Assembly (NCBI GenBank): GCA_028285265.1
Contig: JANQPX010000020.1
Span: 1 to 64,000 of the forward strand
Reading direction: 5' to 3'
DNA from: Geminicoccaceae bacterium
GTDB taxonomy: Bacteria > Pseudomonadota > Alphaproteobacteria > Geminicoccales > Geminicoccaceae
Length of the DNA: 64,000 nt
The notes beneath the pieces are model-generated. The model was not told where the DNA came from, made no database searches, and saw nothing but the letters and a program-made list of their open reading frames with translations. The stretch's first letter is position 1, and each line of letters begins with the position of its first letter. This document shows, one piece after another, positions 62,063 through 64,000 of this stretch. Both the position numbers and the translations under genes were made by a program.

Positions 62063-63877
62063 ATGAGTGACGTATTCTTTCCTATTGTTGGCTGCGGTGG
62101 TGCGCGTATTGCGACCGTTCGCTGCGATTGCCTGAACGCTAAAGACTATCCCGCCGGTCGAGCATTAGTCCTTGCGCGAGATGAGCAGGAGATTGAGCGC
62201 ATCCTTGCTGACGCGCGATCCGGTGAACCAACGGGTGCCGAAATTGCGAGACCGATTTGGGTCCGTTTCATGCCACAGCAATTCACGGGAAAAAGCTATG
62301 GCTTGGCCTTAGCGCTGGCAGACAAACGGGCACGCTACCGCTCCAAGTTTACAACCCCAAATGACCGCATCTTTGCAACAGGCCTGATCATTGAGGACGG
62401 TTTTGGTCGCGTTGGCCAGGTTGAAGCCTTTGAAGAAAAACTGAAGGCAATCGTCGACGATGCCATGCCAGGCAACATTGTGATATTGCCGCAAGAGAAT
62501 GTCGACGCCGCCTCCGTTCGAGAACAAGGGTTACTTGATCGGCTCATATCTCTAGGCGTCATCTGCCGCGTGATTGCAAGGCTGGATGAGCTTGCAGACC
62601 TCTACGCTTCATTGGAAGAGTCATCACGGATTAATGCCCCTCCAGATGGCACAACGGACGAGAGGCAACCAGTCTTTTCGGCGGCCGGACCTGCCAGCTC
62701 AAGGGGTGGTGTTGAAGAGCTTGCTCTTCAACCCGAAAGCAGGCGGGGCTCGGCGCTGAGCCCACGCGGGCTCGCGATGTCTTTTGTTGTCATGTTATTG
62801 ACAGGATTGACCGCCTTCGCTGCAGGCAATTGGTTTGGTGGCGCCAGTCTTGTGACATCCTATGCAGGCGAGACCGCGTCTACAGAGCAGGGTGGTGGCG
62901 AAAATCTTTTGCAAAATCCCTCCTTCGAGCAAGGAGAGGGACAACAACCGGTTGGCTGGATCACCTTCTCTCGCGGCAAGCATGACCACGCCGATTATGT
63001 CAGATCCGGTGGCATTGATGGCTCACTGGTGTTGGAACACCGAAGCGAGAAGGCTTTCTATGTCGACACCCACCAAGTGCTAAATGTGCCAAAGGGGTAC
63101 TATGCATTCTCTGCCTGGGTGAGTTCGGAGGGCGACCGGAAAGCCCATCGTATGCGAGCGAGGGGCGATGATGCTGTCGAGATCGACATTCCAATCACTG
63201 CGCCACATAGTTTTCAGGAACTGAGCATCCATTGCATCGAAGTGACCGAAGGACGCCTGGCCGTCGGATTCTACATGGATGCTTTCAAGACAAGCTCAGC
63301 TGCCTACGACAAGGTCGAAGTTGTCGAGAGTTCCAGGGCTGCCGATGGTAGCGATTGTGCTGAAGCTGGCTCCACCGGCGATATATCGATGAAGGTCTTT
63401 GATGGCGAGAATCTCGTGGAAAACCCGTCCTTCGAGCGAAGTCACGATCAGAATCCGATAGGTTGGGGCACATTCTCACGTGGCAAGTATGACCATGCCG
63501 ACAGCGTCCAGCCAGGTGGAATCGATGGATCCTTCGCGCTGGAGCATGGCGGTGACGAGGCCTTTTACGTCGACACCTATCAAGTCCTTTGGGTTCCGAA
63601 TGGCTATTATGCCATGTCAGCCTGGATCAACACCGATAGCGTCGACAAGGTCAATCGGATGTATGCGCGAGGCGACCACGTCATTGAGCTGGACATTCCC
63701 AAAACGGCAGCCGGTGGATACCAGCAGCTTCAAATCCACTGTATCAAGGCGAGCGAAAAGAAGGTCGTGGTAGGCTTCTACACCGACACGCATCAGGCCA
63801 GCGTGGTGTCCTACGATAATGTTCAGCTTGTCCAACATGATCAAACAGCAGATGGAACCCGCTGCGCCGAGAGCTAG
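62063..63877 (+). CDS. Lon-type (Ser-Lys) protease-fold domain, one membrane helix, two extracytoplasmic tandem repeats (module gene 3)
   Basis: 604 aa. Residues about 60-185 resemble the proteolytic domain of Lon without its AAA+ part: GKSYGLALALA (S78, as in GPSAG), RIFATGLIIEDGFGRVGQVEAFEEKLKAI (K126, as in GGLKEKL), and NIVILPQENVDA. A helix at about 238-257 with basic residues before it gives N-inside topology. Outside are two repeats of about 155 residues (280-435 and 449-604), each opening ENL(L/V)xNPSFE, with YYAxSAW inside and two cysteines (391/432 and 560/601) suited to a disulfide. The repeats look like carbohydrate-binding-type beta-sandwiches. Function unknown; perhaps signal-dependent proteolysis. 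Confidence 0.78.
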   Translation: MSDVFFPIVGCGGARIATVRCDCLNAKDYPAGRALVLARDEQEIERILADARSGEPTGAEIARPIWVRFMPQQFTGKSYGLALALADKRARYRSKFTTPNDRIFATGLIIEDGFGRVGQVEAFEEKLKAIVDDAMPGNIVILPQENVDAASVREQGLLDRLISLGVICRVIARLDELADLYASLEESSRINAPPDGTTDERQPVFSAAGPASSRGGVEELALQPESRRGSALSPRGLAMSFVVMLLTGLTAFAAGNWFGGASLVTSYAGETASTEQGGGENLLQNPSFEQGEGQQPVGWITFSRGKHDHADYVRSGGIDGSLVLEHRSEKAFYVDTHQVLNVPKGYYAFSAWVSSEGDRKAHRMRARGDDAVEIDIPITAPHSFQELSIHCIEVTEGRLAVGFYMDAFKTSSAAYDKVEVVESSRAADGSDCAEAGSTGDISMKVFDGENLVENPSFERSHDQNPIGWGTFSRGKYDHADSVQPGGIDGSFALEHGGDEAFYVDTYQVLWVPNGYYAMSAWINTDSVDKVNRMYARGDHVIELDIPKTAAGGYQQLQIHCIKASEKKVVVGFYTDTHQASVVSYDNVQLVQHDQTADGTRCAES

Positions 63878-64000
63878 CTAACCCGTCTTGGATCAATGGC
63901 TCTTTTCTTCGTGGCAAATCGATCAAGACTCTCGGCGCAAATGTCTTGTGAGGCGTGCTTCCAAAAGATCCCAGCATCGTCGCAACACCTCGACGATCGC
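63878..64000. other. Right-edge stretch without recognisable gene
   Basis: The 123 bases after the last gene show no coding frame I trust and no hairpin with a T run. A leftward 77-codon frame here overlaps the end of the Lon-like gene and has no family look. Confidence 0.5.

Noticed and set aside
63744..63977. Leftward 77-codon frame at the right edge
   Set aside because: It overlaps the end of the Lon-like gene and has no coding character.

Overview
The window comes from an anoxygenic phototrophic alphaproteobacterium. About 26 kb (8.1-34.1 kb) is one arm of a photosynthesis gene cluster. Its order bchF-N-B-H-L-M-lhaA-puhA-B-C-bciE-acsF-puhE-hemA is the alphaproteobacterial one, and it is followed by ppaA(aerR)-ppsR-bchG-pucC-type MFS-bchP. 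The type of 5-aminolevulinate synthase, the RC-H subunit and the PpsR/AerR pair all fit. Only the oxygen-dependent cyclase AcsF is present here (no bchE), which points to aerobic or semi-aerobic pigment synthesis. pufBALM, bchCXYZ, bchID and most crt genes are not in the window, so the cluster is split or continues elsewhere. I do not name a genus.

Layout. 0-0.65 kb: start of a copper amine oxidase, cut by the window edge. 1-5.4 kb: tetR-mccB-mccA, a methylcrotonyl-CoA (or geranyl-CoA) carboxylase operon with a TetR operator. 5.7-8.0 kb: flavin monooxygenase-RidA-DUF1028 operon. 8.1-11.8 kb: crtD, a DUF2306-like membrane protein and a divergent cytochrome P450. 11.9-34.8 kb: bacteriochlorophyll, reaction-centre assembly and regulatory genes, ending in two small genes behind bchP. 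35-39 kb: an exported caspase-FGE protein and an exported protein that fuses a TRAP-type binding domain to an alpha/beta hydrolase. 39-43 kb: NMT1-type ABC importer and a PHB-depolymerase-like enzyme. 43.1-43.7 kb: a decayed phnC/phnE remnant. 44-51.8 kb: EamA exporter, Gfo/Idh/MocA oxidoreductase, TauD-type dioxygenase, polyamine-type ABC importer and MBL hydrolase. 51.9-60.4 kb: LacI regulator, a two-ATPase sugar/polyol ABC importer with a tiny membrane protein, and a fused dihydroxyacetone kinase. 60.5-63.9 kb: a three-gene module of unknown function ending in a predicted Lon-type (Ser-Lys) protease domain joined through one membrane helix to two extracytoplasmic beta-rich repeats.

How it works together. 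The leftward bchF...hemA run appears to be one translationally coupled unit (many ATGA/TGATG junctions). It is divergent from ppaA-ppsR across a 34-bp composite palindrome that holds two overlapping PpsR-like half-consensus sites and back-to-back TTGACA elements. bchG has its own perfect TGT-N12-ACA site. The most unusual items are the Lon-TM-repeat module, a PuhE protein fused to a His-rich linker and a CobW C-terminal domain, the caspase-FGE plus binding-protein/hydrolase pair, and the P450 beside crtD.
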